Assembly (NCBI RefSeq): GCF_000701505.1
Contig: NZ_JNJB01000004.1
Span: forward strand, 536,658-600,657
DNA from: Dyadobacter crusticola DSM 16708
Lineage (GTDB): Bacteria; Bacteroidota; Bacteroidia; Cytophagales; Spirosomataceae
Length of the DNA stretch: 64,000 bases
Direction: 5' to 3'
A program made the translations under genes and the position numbers. Shown here piece by piece: positions 54,137 through 63,711 of the stretch. Numbering within the stretch: position 1 is the first letter of the stretch; each line of letters starts with the position of its first letter. The notes under the pieces were generated by a model. The model made no database searches, had not been told where the DNA came from, and saw only the letters and a list, made by a program, of their open reading frames with translations.

Positions 54137-55246
54137 ATGTCCGTTCAATTGTTCGCCAGCAAAGTATTCACAGGTTCAGAAGTTGTAAAAAATCAGCTTA
54201 TACAGATTGTAGGAGGCAGAATAGCCAGTATGGAATACGCGCAGCCAGATCCTGGCGTGACGCGCGTACCTAATCTGGCGGCCGGCCTTTTCGACAGTCA
54301 CATCAATGGAGGCGAACGATTTTACTTTACAGAACGGGCTGACGAGGAGACCATTGACGATATCTATACGGCCAGTATAAATACAGGAACAGCTTACGTT
54401 CTTCCGACATTGATTACTTCTCCGCACACGAACATTCTGAAAGGGATTGAAGCTACGCGCAGCTATATGGAGAGAAATCCAGGCTCGGGAGTGCTCGGAA
54501 TGCATTTGGAAGGCCCTTTTCTGAACCCGGTCAAACGCGGCGCTCACCTTGCCGGGTTTGTCAGAAAACCGACAAATGGGGAATTAGAGGAAATTATCTC
54601 AGTTGGAAAAGATGTAATCCGATTGATCACGATAGCGCCTGAGATGTTTACGGAAGATCAGATCCGGATGCTCCTCGACTCAGGAATTACCGTTTCAGCC
54701 GGACATTCGAATGCAACTTACGACGAAGCGGTGAAAGCTTTCAGGCAGGGGATCCAGCTGGTTACCCATTTATATAACGCAATGTCCGCATTTGGCCACC
54801 GCTCACCCGGACTGGTGGGTGCCACATTCGACACAGAATCGGTTTATGCACCATTGATTATCGATGGCGTGCATTGCGATTACGGTGCAGCGAGTGTTGC
54901 TTATAAAATCAAGAAAGACAAGTTGTTCCTTATCTCCGATGCATTGTTTCTGGGCGAGAAAGTGACTGAGTTCAAATGGGGAGAATTTGATGCATACCTG
55001 AAAAACGGACGGTATACCAACTCGGATGGAAACTTGGCAGGAGCTACCATTTCGCTGGCAGATGCAGTGAGAAATGCAGTCAATATCGTGGGGATACCCT
55101 TGCAGGAAGCGATAGAAATGGCAACGATTCGGCCGGCCAAAGCTTTGGGTTTAGCAAATCAGATCGGTAAAATTGAGATCGGCTACCCGGCTGTTTTTAC
55201 TACATTTAATGATGATCTTTCTGATTTTCAGGTATTGAAGTACTAG
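54137..55246 (+). CDS. nagA: N-acetylglucosamine-6-phosphate deacetylase
   Basis: A 369-residue amidohydrolase-fold enzyme removing acetyl from GlcNAc-6-P, linking amino-sugar recycling to glycolysis and cell-wall precursors. Visible motifs are LFDSHINGG (metal ligand region), HLEGPFLNP (conserved Glu ligand), TVSAGHSNA and THLYNAMSAFGHRSPG (His ligands and substrate binding), and LISDALFLG (catalytic Asp). Length and start fit NagA. It is convergent with the radical SAM gene, with 11 bp between stops. Confidence 0.94.
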   Translation: MSVQLFASKVFTGSEVVKNQLIQIVGGRIASMEYAQPDPGVTRVPNLAAGLFDSHINGGERFYFTERADEETIDDIYTASINTGTAYVLPTLITSPHTNILKGIEATRSYMERNPGSGVLGMHLEGPFLNPVKRGAHLAGFVRKPTNGELEEIISVGKDVIRLITIAPEMFTEDQIRMLLDSGITVSAGHSNATYDEAVKAFRQGIQLVTHLYNAMSAFGHRSPGLVGATFDTESVYAPLIIDGVHCDYGAASVAYKIKKDKLFLISDALFLGEKVTEFKWGEFDAYLKNGRYTNSDGNLAGATISLADAVRNAVNIVGIPLQEAIEMATIRPAKALGLANQIGKIEIGYPAVFTTFNDDLSDFQVLKY

Positions 55247-55257
55247 CATTTAATTGG

Positions 55258-57456
55258 CTACAAAACCAAAAGACCACCTTCTTTTAAGCTTAGCCAGGTT
55301 ATCGATTTCCTGAAATCATCGAAATGACCCAATCCTGTTGCTTCGTACTGCTTTATAAATTGGTCAAAAAGCATTGGCTCGGGATTACTTACAAGTAGTT
55401 TTGGAAAGATTTCCACCAGCCAATCGGCAGTAGCCACATCGGCTTCAATCGCCCATTCTTTTTTCTTATTGTAGAAAACCAGCTCTGCAATTTCAATCAC
55501 CTTTTTGCCTCTTTTCTCTTCAAAAACTGCCATTTCCGGCAAATTACCCAGCCAGACAATCACTGCATTCGGTCGGGTCCCGGAATCAGGTGATTCGTGA
55601 ATGCTTTTATCAATGTAATTCGGCGGAATGGAGGTGACGGGCACCTTGAAATCAAACCAGCGGGAATGCGGAAAATCCAGGCAAACACCGTGCATATAGT
55701 TAAAAAGCGATTTTCTCAAGCCTTCCGAAAAGCGCGCGTGCTCGGCACCGAGCGGATCGTGGTGTTCGAGGTCATTATTAGCGAATTGCCCGTTTCCAGG
55801 CCCGATCCGCATGACGTCAAATGCTTCGGGATGTAATCCGACCGGACTGTGCGCCGTCATAGCAAAGCGATGCCAAAACCCGGACTGCACAATACCAGCC
55901 TGAAACAACTGCCTCACCATTTCCAGTGAATCAATGGTTTCCTGTGCCGTTTGTGTTGGAAAACCGTACATTAAATAAGCATGCACCATAATTCCAGCCT
56001 GCGTAAATGCATCAGCGACCCGCGCGACCTGGGCGACTGTTACACCTTTCTTCATTTTTTCAAGCAAACGATCCGAAGCCACTTCCAGTCCGCCGGAGAT
56101 TGCAATGCAACCGGAAGCTTTTAAAAGCAAACACAGATCATGCGTAAAGTTTTTTTCGAACCGGATATTCGTCCACCAAACTACCGTCAGCTTTCTCCTG
56201 ATGATTTCCAATGCCAGATCGCGCAGCAAGGCAGGTGGCGCAGCTTCGTCGACGAAATGAAATCCATTTTGATTGGTTTGTGCAATGATCTCTTCGATCC
56301 TGTCGCACAAAAGAGCCGCTGTCATGGGTTCGTAGCGGCGGATATAATCCAGTGAAATGTCACAAAAGGTGCATTTCCCCCAGTAACAACCGTGCGCCAA
56401 AGTGAGCTTATTCCAGCGTCCATCGCTCCACAGCCGGTGCATTGGATTGACTATCTCGATTACCGACAAATAATCATGAAGCGGCAAATCGCTATAATCC
56501 GGCGTTCCTGTATCGCGCTGTGCCACATCACGCTCTTTCGCACTATTATGGTAAATCACCGCTCCATTTACACGCGAGTAAACGCGTTTCATTTCCCCGA
56601 GTTGCCTGTTTCCATCGAGGTAGTCAAGCAGCGAGAGCAACGGCGCCTCTCCATCGTCGAGACAAACAAAATCAATATAGTTGAAAACACGGGACTCTTT
56701 TAATGTGCGCAATTCGGTATTGGGAAAACCACCGCCCATTGCGATTTTAACAGCAGGATAATGTTGTTTTAAAAACTGTCCGCATTTGAAACCACCATAT
56801 AAATTACCTGGGAAGGGAACAGAAATGCAGACAAGATCCGGCTGGTACTGCTGCATTTTACGCGCTAAAACATCCTTTAAAGTCTGTGAGAGCAAGGTAT
56901 CCGGTTGTTCCAGCGCTTGTTCCATCTCGTCGAAGCTGGTAGCAGATCTGCCCAAACGTTCCGCGTACCTGCTGAAACCGAAATGAGGATCAATCGCCTC
57001 CTGGATCAAATCGCCAAGATCTTCAAGATACAAAGTCGCTAAATGCCGGGCTTTATCGTGAATGCCCATTGTACCGAAAGCCCAGTCCATATCTTCCAGC
57101 TGCTGAAATCGGCTGGCTTCGGGAAGGTAGCTTCGGTCGCAGATGCTGTGGGCCAGCGTTGGGTTGATATTTTTCAGAAAGCGGATAACAGGATCTATCG
57201 TACTGATATATTCGTCACGGAGCGAGTAAATGCGAAAGCTGTTTTCAGTAAGCTCCGCATCCGAATCGTCCAGCTGCTGAAAAAGCCGCCGAAGTCCCTT
57301 TCCAGAAAACAATTCCAATATCACCTCAATGCCAAGATCAGCCTGATAAGACTCCCGCCCCAACGTATTCAAAAACCCTTTCAGATAAGCAGTAGCCGGA
57401 TAAGGGGTATTGAGCTGGGTAAAGGGCGGCGTGATGAAGAGTGTTTTCTGTTGCAC
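55258..57456 (-). CDS. B12-binding-type radical SAM protein with CX4CX2C cluster motif
   Basis: A 732-residue protein. Residues 1-330 hold a large N-terminal region ending in a cobalamin-binding-like Rossmann section (DLVCISVPFPGNLYGG, then AMGGGFPNTELR). The radical SAM domain follows with cysteines 357, 362 and 365 in HGCYWGKCTFC, giving CX4CX2C spacing rather than the usual CX3CX2C. GGLEVASDRLLEKMKKG and YLMYGFPTQTAQE are typical later blocks of the barrel. A GTG start is used at 57456. It likely performs a radical methylation or rearrangement on an unknown substrate; no peptide or pathway gene is adjacent. Confidence 0.85.
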   Translation of the reverse strand: MQQKTLFITPPFTQLNTPYPATAYLKGFLNTLGRESYQADLGIEVILELFSGKGLRRLFQQLDDSDAELTENSFRIYSLRDEYISTIDPVIRFLKNINPTLAHSICDRSYLPEASRFQQLEDMDWAFGTMGIHDKARHLATLYLEDLGDLIQEAIDPHFGFSRYAERLGRSATSFDEMEQALEQPDTLLSQTLKDVLARKMQQYQPDLVCISVPFPGNLYGGFKCGQFLKQHYPAVKIAMGGGFPNTELRTLKESRVFNYIDFVCLDDGEAPLLSLLDYLDGNRQLGEMKRVYSRVNGAVIYHNSAKERDVAQRDTGTPDYSDLPLHDYLSVIEIVNPMHRLWSDGRWNKLTLAHGCYWGKCTFCDISLDYIRRYEPMTAALLCDRIEEIIAQTNQNGFHFVDEAAPPALLRDLALEIIRRKLTVVWWTNIRFEKNFTHDLCLLLKASGCIAISGGLEVASDRLLEKMKKGVTVAQVARVADAFTQAGIMVHAYLMYGFPTQTAQETIDSLEMVRQLFQAGIVQSGFWHRFAMTAHSPVGLHPEAFDVMRIGPGNGQFANNDLEHHDPLGAEHARFSEGLRKSLFNYMHGVCLDFPHSRWFDFKVPVTSIPPNYIDKSIHESPDSGTRPNAVIVWLGNLPEMAVFEEKRGKKVIEIAELVFYNKKKEWAIEADVATADWLVEIFPKLLVSNPEPMLFDQFIKQYEATGLGHFDDFRKSITWLSLKEGGLLVL

Positions 57457-57565
57457 GAAAATCTATTTGAACTATGTCGCAAAAATAAGGCATTTCAAAG
57501 CCAAAGAATAGCCCGAATGTGAAACTCTTCGTACTACAGGATGTTAAATAACACACACTTACATT

Positions 57566-58090
57566 ATGAAAATTCGTCGGCCGATCAAGATTCAGATTGA
57601 CAAGCTTACCAATTCGATTGAGGAACCCGATTCAGGGAAGTGTCACGAAACTCTTGTTCTGCCCCTTTCAGTTGCGGATCTTAAAACATTCAAGAAATCA
57701 AGTTGGCTGTTTGATTGGCGTGAGGAGCATAGTCATCGTGAAAGATGTGTGTTCAAGTTGGTATTGCTAGAACAGCCAAATACAATCCAGGGCCTGGTTA
57801 GTTTGCAAGACAAAGGAGATCATATCTACATGCACTTAATTGAAAGTAGTAAGGCCAACCGTGGTCCATCTAAGCAATTCGTAGGTATTCCAGGTAATTT
57901 GATCGCATTTGGTTGCAAAACTTCCTTCGAGAAAGGCTATGAAGGATACTTGTCATTTGAAAGCAAAACAAAACTGGTGACGCACTATAAGAATATACTT
58001 GGCGCAGAGGTGTTATTTGGTAATGTAATGATCATCAATTCCTTTGCTGCTAAAAACCTAGTAGATAGATATTTCCAAAAAAAAGGCTAA
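57566..58090 (+). CDS. GNAT-like protein of unknown function
   Basis: A 174-residue protein. The C-terminal half resembles a GNAT acetyltransferase core: a strand IYMHLIESS, a loop NRGPSKQFVGIPGNLIAFGCKTSF in place of the acetyl-CoA-binding QxxGxG/A, then EGYLSFESKTKLVTHYKNILGAE, the usual beta5-helix4 region. The acetyl-CoA loop is atypical, so catalysis is uncertain. By eye the DNA here looks more A/T-rich than its neighbours, which suggests acquired DNA. Eight bases after its stop is a 51-codon ORF. It could be a cargo gene or toxin-like protein, but nothing proves it. Confidence 0.65.
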   Translation: MKIRRPIKIQIDKLTNSIEEPDSGKCHETLVLPLSVADLKTFKKSSWLFDWREEHSHRERCVFKLVLLEQPNTIQGLVSLQDKGDHIYMHLIESSKANRGPSKQFVGIPGNLIAFGCKTSFEKGYEGYLSFESKTKLVTHYKNILGAEVLFGNVMIINSFAAKNLVDRYFQKKG

Positions 58091-58098
58091 CTTGTAGT

Positions 58099-58254
58099 AT
58101 GATAAACGAATCAAAACGCGTCGATCTTCTCACAAGCGGGAGACAATTATCAGAAGGCGACTTCCAGCAAATTAGCATGCTAATTAGAGATAAGAAGTCG
58201 AAAGGTAACAAAATCAATAATCGGAAAGTTGACGCTGAAGGTGCGAGAAAATGA
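58099..58254 (+). CDS. 51-residue small protein after the GNAT-like gene
   Basis: ATG at 58099 to TGA at 58252-58254, 51 residues, beginning MINESKRVDLLTSGRQLSEG and ending in a Lys/Arg/Asn-rich tail. It follows the GNAT-like gene by 8 bp on the same strand, the spacing of a two-gene operon. The product is basic, helical in prediction by eye and unrelated to anything I recognise. It could be an antitoxin-like partner, a truncated gene or a chance ORF. Confidence 0.5.
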   Translation: MINESKRVDLLTSGRQLSEGDFQQISMLIRDKKSKGNKINNRKVDAEGARK

Positions 58255-58367
58255 ATGCTGGTCCTGGTACTAATATATCGTAACATTACCAAACCATAAA
58301 ATCAGCCCACCTCAGTAGCCTGATCAAGCTGCAAAATGGTATTATTGTGGTGAAACAACTGACCATT

Positions 58368-59759
58368 ATGCATTGCCGCTTTCTGACCAACATTCAAGCT
58401 ACGTTCCTGCTACTGCTGATTTGCGCTTCTACTACCTTTTCTCAAAATAAGATTTACCATCCTACGGCGTTCCCCGACCGGATCATTCTTGGTTACAAAG
58501 GTAGCCCTCCGGTTTCGCAGGCCGTCAACTGGCGCACTGATACAACGGTTAAAGAAGCGATTGCGGCGATTCACGAAGCTGATCCTTCTCCGGATTTCAT
58601 CGACAAGGCCAGTACCGTTAAAGCATTTACGCAGCCGGTCGTTTTCGAGGAGCACGCTGCATTGTACCACGAAGTCAATTTCACTGACCTGAAACCGGCG
58701 ACGCAATATGTGTACCGCGTAGGTGATGGCAAGAACTGGAGTGAGTGGTTCCATTTCACAACCGCTTCCGACCAGGCGCAGCCCATTTCATTTCTATACT
58801 TCGGAGATGCGCAGAATGATGTCAGGAGTTTGTGGTCGAGGGCGATACGGGGCGCCTACACTACCATGCCCAAAGCCAACTTTATGATCCACGCAGGTGA
58901 TCTTATTAACAGGTCCAATAACGATTATGAATGGGGCGAATGGTTCGAGGCAGGCGGCTGGATCAATGGAATGGTACCCAACCTGGCTGCACCCGGAAAT
59001 CATGAATATTACAAAGACGGCCTGAAAGAAAAGATTTCCAAGCACTGGCGGCCGCAATTTGCATTGCCGGAGAATGGACCGGAAGATTTAAAGGAAACTG
59101 CCTATTACATCGATTATCAGGGAAGCCGCTTCATTTTCCTGAATTCGGAAGAAGCTACTTCGGGCAAAAGATCACGCGACGAGCAGGCAGAATGGTTTGA
59201 AAAAGTGGTAAGCAATAATCCACAGCGCTGGACTGTGGTCATCCATCACCATCCCATTTATTCTACCAAACAGGGACGCGACAATGATGAATGGCGGGAC
59301 AAAATGGAGCCTTTGTACAGAAAGCATAAAGTTGACATTGTATTGCAGGGCCACGATCATACTTACGGACGCGGTATCAATATGCCCGTGGGGCAAAGCC
59401 GCAAAAAGCCCGACGGTCCTATTTATGTAGTGTCGGTAAGCGGACCTAAAATGTACGACATCGGTTTGCAGGACTGGATGGACCGGGCAGCTTCGAACAC
59501 GCAGCTTTATCAGGCGATTACGATTGATAAAAACAAGCTATCCTTCAAAGCTTACACCGTCAATGGAGATTTATACGACGCATTTGACCTGGACAAAGAC
59601 AACCGCGGTACAAATACCCTGATCGAGCTCTCAAATACCTTGCAAATGAAAGAGCGGCTTAACTTGCCTGAGCGGTACGAAAAAAGCTTTAAAGAGGCTG
59701 AATTGAAGGAATATAATCAGCGGTACCAGGATTATAAAAAAAGAAAAGGCATAAACTAG
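58368..59759 (+). CDS. Secreted purple-acid-phosphatase-like metallophosphoesterase
   Basis: A 463-residue exported phosphatase with signal peptide (FLTNIQATFLLLLICASTTFSQ). Residues 25-140 form the N-terminal fibronectin-like domain of purple acid phosphatases (ILGYKGSPPVSQAVNWRT, ATQYVYRVGD). The metallophosphoesterase core has all metal motifs: YFGDAQND, HAGDLI, PGNHEYY, VVIHHHP and LQGHDHTYGR. It should release phosphate from extracellular esters. The ATG at 58368 starts a good signal peptide; GTG codons at 58347 and 58350 would extend it by six or seven residues. It is convergent with the ThuA gene, 1 bp between stops. Confidence 0.93.
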   Translation: MHCRFLTNIQATFLLLLICASTTFSQNKIYHPTAFPDRIILGYKGSPPVSQAVNWRTDTTVKEAIAAIHEADPSPDFIDKASTVKAFTQPVVFEEHAALYHEVNFTDLKPATQYVYRVGDGKNWSEWFHFTTASDQAQPISFLYFGDAQNDVRSLWSRAIRGAYTTMPKANFMIHAGDLINRSNNDYEWGEWFEAGGWINGMVPNLAAPGNHEYYKDGLKEKISKHWRPQFALPENGPEDLKETAYYIDYQGSRFIFLNSEEATSGKRSRDEQAEWFEKVVSNNPQRWTVVIHHHPIYSTKQGRDNDEWRDKMEPLYRKHKVDIVLQGHDHTYGRGINMPVGQSRKKPDGPIYVVSVSGPKMYDIGLQDWMDRAASNTQLYQAITIDKNKLSFKAYTVNGDLYDAFDLDKDNRGTNTLIELSNTLQMKERLNLPERYEKSFKEAELKEYNQRYQDYKKRKGIN

Positions 59760-59760
59760 G

Positions 59761-60528
59761 TTACCGCTTCGCCGCCCAGAAAATAGCATTGCTAAAAAGT
59801 CGTTTGTACGCGTCGCTATTAAATAAAAGCGGCGAGTGCCCCATGAAAATGTAGACATTTCGCGCCTTCACTTTCGGGTTCGACCAGATAACCGGGTGAT
59901 CTCCCATTTTAATACGTGAATCCGGAGAATAGGTTGATTCGTCAACGCTTGCAAGTACTTCCACATTGGGGCGGGGACTTTTGTCATACGTATACCATTC
60001 TTCTTTTTCAACCCAAAAAGAGGCCGGTACCCCTTTCATGATCGGGTGTTTTCGTTGCTCTATCTGCACCGTTGCTGCAGCAAAAGTGGAAATGTAGTTC
60101 TTGTAGCGGATACCGCCCATAAATTCAGAAAACCAGGGCCAGATCTTGTACCCGTCGAACTCACCGAGCAAAGTGGCATGGTGAAAACCGATCCAGCCGC
60201 CTTTGCCTTCCCAGATGTACTTTTCAAATGCAGCCGCGGCCTCCGGTTTCCAGGCATAAGGAACGTAGTCGAGCTGTATGACGAGCTGAAATTGGTCGAG
60301 GTAACGCTCGTTGATTGGATCTGTTTTATCAATGTAAACTACCGAGAAGTTGCTTTTCGAAGCCAGCGAGTCAAGCCAGACCTTCGCCCGTCTTGAATAT
60401 TCGATGTGATGCCCGCCCGGTTCGGCCATTGCAAGTACCCTGAACGAACCATTCTGCGCCAATGCAGTACAGCTTACCAGTAAATGCAGCAGCCAGGCAG
60501 CAGCCACATTCCCGCATAGTTTTTTCAT
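59761..60528 (-). CDS. Secreted ThuA-domain protein
   Basis: A 255-residue protein with signal peptide (MKKLCGNVAAAWLLHLLVSCTALAQ) and a ThuA domain (glutamine-amidotransferase-like fold). Motifs include GWIGFHHATLLGE, with the family's conserved FHHAT segment, and DHPVIWSNPK followed by VYIFMGHSPLLF near the end. ThuA-like domains occur in secreted sugar-metabolism proteins of Bacteroidota; a trehalose-utilisation link is known for the rhizobial namesake, the mechanism is unclear. It lies 19 bp after the CocE-like gene on the same strand and is probably cotranscribed. Confidence 0.9.
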   Translation of the reverse strand: MKKLCGNVAAAWLLHLLVSCTALAQNGSFRVLAMAEPGGHHIEYSRRAKVWLDSLASKSNFSVVYIDKTDPINERYLDQFQLVIQLDYVPYAWKPEAAAAFEKYIWEGKGGWIGFHHATLLGEFDGYKIWPWFSEFMGGIRYKNYISTFAAATVQIEQRKHPIMKGVPASFWVEKEEWYTYDKSPRPNVEVLASVDESTYSPDSRIKMGDHPVIWSNPKVKARNVYIFMGHSPLLFNSDAYKRLFSNAIFWAAKR

Positions 60529-60547
60529 GATGATCTTTTTCGAGATT

Positions 60548-62422
60548 CTATTTCAACACCGGCAGGATAATGTGACTGCTGTTCTTTGAGTCGTGGTGAA
60601 TCGTGATTCTGGATTTTTGAAAATCAGCCTCATCAGCTTCAAAGATATTTATGAATTTCTGCGGATTGCGATCAACCAATGGAAACCAGCTGCTTTGAAC
60701 CTGTACCATGACGCGGTGGCCTTTTTTGAAGGTATGTGCAACTTCATTCAGCTTCACAGTCACTTTCTCAATTTTGTCTTTCGTAAAAGGCTCTGGTTTG
60801 GAGAAACTGTTGCGAAACTTCCCTCTCAGTACTTCGGCGCGCACCATTTGCTGATAGCCGCCCATTTGAACTGGTCTTTCACCTTCCTTCGCCGCCGGAA
60901 CTGTTGTATTCGCCGGCCAAACATCAATAACCTTAACAATGAAATCTGCATCAGAGCCCGTCATTGAAACCATCAGATTTGCTATGATCTCTCCTGTCAA
61001 TGTCAGATCTTCCGTCAGCGAATCAGACTGGAAGCTCAGCACATCCGGCCGGCGTGCAGCAAAACGCTGATCTTCGGCCATATATTGATTGTTTCTGCCT
61101 CTTCCGATTACATTGGTGTACGGTACAGGCTTAGCAGGGTCACTTTCGTATTCGGTTGAACTCTTCGCAGATGCGGGCTTTGTAACAGACAGCTTTCCTT
61201 TTGCATCAAAAAAGTAAGCGGTCGGCTGGCTGTTTTTGGGTGGCCAAACATCGTAGTTCTTCCATTTATTAGTTCCGGTTTCAAAAACTGTCACTTCCGG
61301 CAGATCGAAACTTCCTTTTCCTTTCAGGTAGAAGTTGAAAAATTTGGTCTCGATATCTTCCTGGAAGAATTTGTTTACATCACCTCCAAACTGATACTGC
61401 GCAAAAGACTTCCATTGCGGCACAGCCCAGCCCCCATGTGTCCAAGGCCCCATCACGAGCCTGTTATTGTTACCCGGGCTTTGTTTTTCAATGGCCGCGT
61501 AAGTTTTCAGTGCACCATACAAATCTTCTGCATCAAACCAGCCTCCTACTACCAGAACTGCCGGTTTGATGTTCTTTAAATGGTTTTTAATATTTCTCGA
61601 CTGCCAGAATTCGTCGTAAACCGGGTGCGCGGTTGTTTGCCGCCAGATGCTGTTCGGATCTGCGAAATAGGGTGCTGCATTCGTTTTCTTCAATGGACCA
61701 AAATCCAGAAAGTATTGGTACGCATCATTGAAACTAACCTGAAAATGACTGTCATAATTCTGCCCGTCCGCACTCTTCTTTCCGTCGAAACCACTGTAAA
61801 AACCAAAGTTGTCCATCAGAAAGAAAGCACCGTTGTGGTAGCAATCGTCGCCTATAAATTCATCGGACATAGGAGCCTGCGGTGATACTGCGACCAATGC
61901 AGGATGGGCGTCGGGCAATGCAGCAGACGAATAGTAGCCAGGGAAGGAAATCCCGCTCTGCCCTACTTTCCCATTGTTTTTGGTATGTTTCAAAAGCCAC
62001 TCGATGGTATCATAAGTGTCACTCGATTCGTCAACATCCTTGTTACTTTTCTTGCTGGCAATCGCCGGTGTCATTTCACGAAATGTACCTTCGCTTTTGT
62101 AGCGGCCTCGTGCATCCTGATAAACGAAAATGTATTTTTCACGCATCAGATAAGCATTCGGGCCGAGGCTTCTCCGGTAACTGTTGGCACCATACGGTCG
62201 CACCGAGTATGGCGTACGCTGCATTAAAATCGGGTAAGTCTGAGCGGAATCTTTGGGTGTGTATATCACGGTAAAAAGCTTGACGCCGTCCCGCATGGCA
62301 ATGTATTGTTCTGTTTTGATGTAGTTGTTCCTAACAAAACCTGTATCGGGAAGAGCTGCATTTTGTGCAAATGCAACAAAGGAATATAAAAGCAAAAAGG
62401 TGCCGAGGAAACTTATTTTCAT
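60548..62422 (-). CDS. Secreted CocE/NonD-family hydrolase (X-Pro dipeptidyl-peptidase-like)
   Basis: A 624-residue exported serine hydrolase with signal peptide (ISFLGTFLLLYSFVAFAQ). The alpha/beta-hydrolase domain has the nucleophile elbow GQSGIS (Ser156), preceded by YQDARGRYKSEG, a block typical of the CocE/NonD and glutaryl-7-ACA acylase group. GPWTHGGW supplies the catalytic-His region. The C-terminal 200 residues form the jelly-roll XPD C-domain (LTLTGEIIANLMVSMTGSDADF). It may cleave proline-containing peptides or esters in the periplasm; substrate unknown. It precedes the ThuA gene. Confidence 0.92.
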   Translation of the reverse strand: MKISFLGTFLLLYSFVAFAQNAALPDTGFVRNNYIKTEQYIAMRDGVKLFTVIYTPKDSAQTYPILMQRTPYSVRPYGANSYRRSLGPNAYLMREKYIFVYQDARGRYKSEGTFREMTPAIASKKSNKDVDESSDTYDTIEWLLKHTKNNGKVGQSGISFPGYYSSAALPDAHPALVAVSPQAPMSDEFIGDDCYHNGAFFLMDNFGFYSGFDGKKSADGQNYDSHFQVSFNDAYQYFLDFGPLKKTNAAPYFADPNSIWRQTTAHPVYDEFWQSRNIKNHLKNIKPAVLVVGGWFDAEDLYGALKTYAAIEKQSPGNNNRLVMGPWTHGGWAVPQWKSFAQYQFGGDVNKFFQEDIETKFFNFYLKGKGSFDLPEVTVFETGTNKWKNYDVWPPKNSQPTAYFFDAKGKLSVTKPASAKSSTEYESDPAKPVPYTNVIGRGRNNQYMAEDQRFAARRPDVLSFQSDSLTEDLTLTGEIIANLMVSMTGSDADFIVKVIDVWPANTTVPAAKEGERPVQMGGYQQMVRAEVLRGKFRNSFSKPEPFTKDKIEKVTVKLNEVAHTFKKGHRVMVQVQSSWFPLVDRNPQKFINIFEADEADFQKSRITIHHDSKNSSHIILPVLK

Positions 62423-62516
62423 AAGGGATAATTATGGAGTACAAATGTGCTAACCAAAAATACATAAGAAACTGGTTGACACGCGCAAATCTTTCTACCT
62501 TCCTGGTAAAACCTGA

Positions 62517-63644
62517 ATGAAACGACTTAAAAGATTTTTCATGATATTCATTGTTCTGCTGGCATTGCTGGTATTTGGTGTGTTAATATTTATGCAACAA
62601 CCTCAGTTTGGAAGAAAACCCACCGGCGCTCGGCTGGAAAGAATCAGGCAATCACCGCATTACCGCGATGGACAGTTTCAGAATGAAAGCAATACTCCTG
62701 CACTTGCGGAAGGCGCTAGCTATCTGAAAGTAACGGTTAAATTTTTCTTTGGAAAAAGTAAGCTCAACGTTCCAGCAGCACCGATCCCTTCTCAAAAAAC
62801 GGATTTGCTGCACCTCGACCCGAAAGAAAATGTCCTGGTCTGGTTCGGGCATTCTTCCTATTTCATGCAGATCGACGGCAAGAAATTCCTGGTCGATCCC
62901 GTTCTGAGCGGGCACGCTTCTCCCGTTACATTTACCACACCTGCATTCAAAGGTACCGACGTTTATTCAGTGGCGGACTTACCCGAAATTGACTATTTGC
63001 TCATTTCTCACGATCATTACGATCACCTGGATTATGAGACAATTTTGAAGCTGAAACCAAAAGTAAAGCAGGTAATTACCGGATTAGGGACAGGTGAGCA
63101 CTTTGAATACTGGGGCTACGATCCTGCAAAAGTCACAGAAAAAGACTGGAATGAAACAGCCGAGCTGGGCGATGGATTTAAGATACACATTACACCGAGC
63201 CGCCATTTTGCAGGTCGGGGGTTCAGCAGGAACACAGCCTTGTGGGTTTCAATGGTTTTGCAGACGCCCAATCATAAAATTTTCATCGGTGGCGATTCTG
63301 GCTATGATTCACATTTCAAAAAGATCGGCGAGAAATTCGGTGGCTTCGACCTGGCTTTACTTGAATGCGGACAGTATAACGATGCCTGGAAGTACATTCA
63401 CATGATGCCGGAGGAAACAGTACTTGCCGCGAAAGAGTTGAATGCAAAGAAGTTAATGCCTGTACACTGGGCCAAGTTTTCACTCGCCCTGCATGATTGG
63501 AATGAGCCCATTCAAAGAGCGGCAGCCGAAGCGGCTAAACAGAATATGCCGCTCGTAACTCCACTTATCGGTCAAAAAGTCAATCTAGATGGAGATCAGA
63601 CCTGGCGTCAGTGGTGGAAGGAAGATGAAATACAACCCAGGTAA
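62517..63644 (+). CDS. MBL-fold metallo-hydrolase, NAPE-PLD/UlaG-like
   Basis: A 375-residue protein with one N-terminal transmembrane helix (MIFIVLLALLVFGVLIFM, residues 9-26), so membrane-anchored. The metallo-beta-lactamase domain has the motif SHDHYDHLD (His165, His167, Asp169, His170), GGDSGYDSHF and PVHWAKFSLAL. LVWFGHSSYFMQIDGKKFLVDPV is the opening of N-acyl-phosphatidylethanolamine phospholipase D-like and UlaG-like members. It may hydrolyse a lipid or phosphoester at the membrane face. It is divergent from the CocE-like gene and followed by the IS end. Confidence 0.9.
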   Translation: MKRLKRFFMIFIVLLALLVFGVLIFMQQPQFGRKPTGARLERIRQSPHYRDGQFQNESNTPALAEGASYLKVTVKFFFGKSKLNVPAAPIPSQKTDLLHLDPKENVLVWFGHSSYFMQIDGKKFLVDPVLSGHASPVTFTTPAFKGTDVYSVADLPEIDYLLISHDHYDHLDYETILKLKPKVKQVITGLGTGEHFEYWGYDPAKVTEKDWNETAELGDGFKIHITPSRHFAGRGFSRNTALWVSMVLQTPNHKIFIGGDSGYDSHFKKIGEKFGGFDLALLECGQYNDAWKYIHMMPEETVLAAKELNAKKLMPVHWAKFSLALHDWNEPIQRAAAEAAKQNMPLVTPLIGQKVNLDGDQTWRQWWKEDEIQPR

Positions 63645-63673
63645 TTTTCCGGAGTTTGATCGTTGTCAGGACA

Positions 63674-63711
63674 TAAAAAGAGGCTGTCTCAAATGAGGCA
63701 GTCTTTTTTCA
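63674..63711 (+). terminator. Hairpin after the metallo-hydrolase gene, possibly the IS left end
   Basis: AAAAAGAGGCTGTCTC-AAAT-GAGGCAGTCTTTTTT pairs imperfectly and is followed by T6, 30 bp after the stop codon. The same bases (GAGGCTGTCTCAAAT) resemble the terminal inverted repeat of IS1182-like elements, so it may be part of the insertion sequence. Confidence 0.55.
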
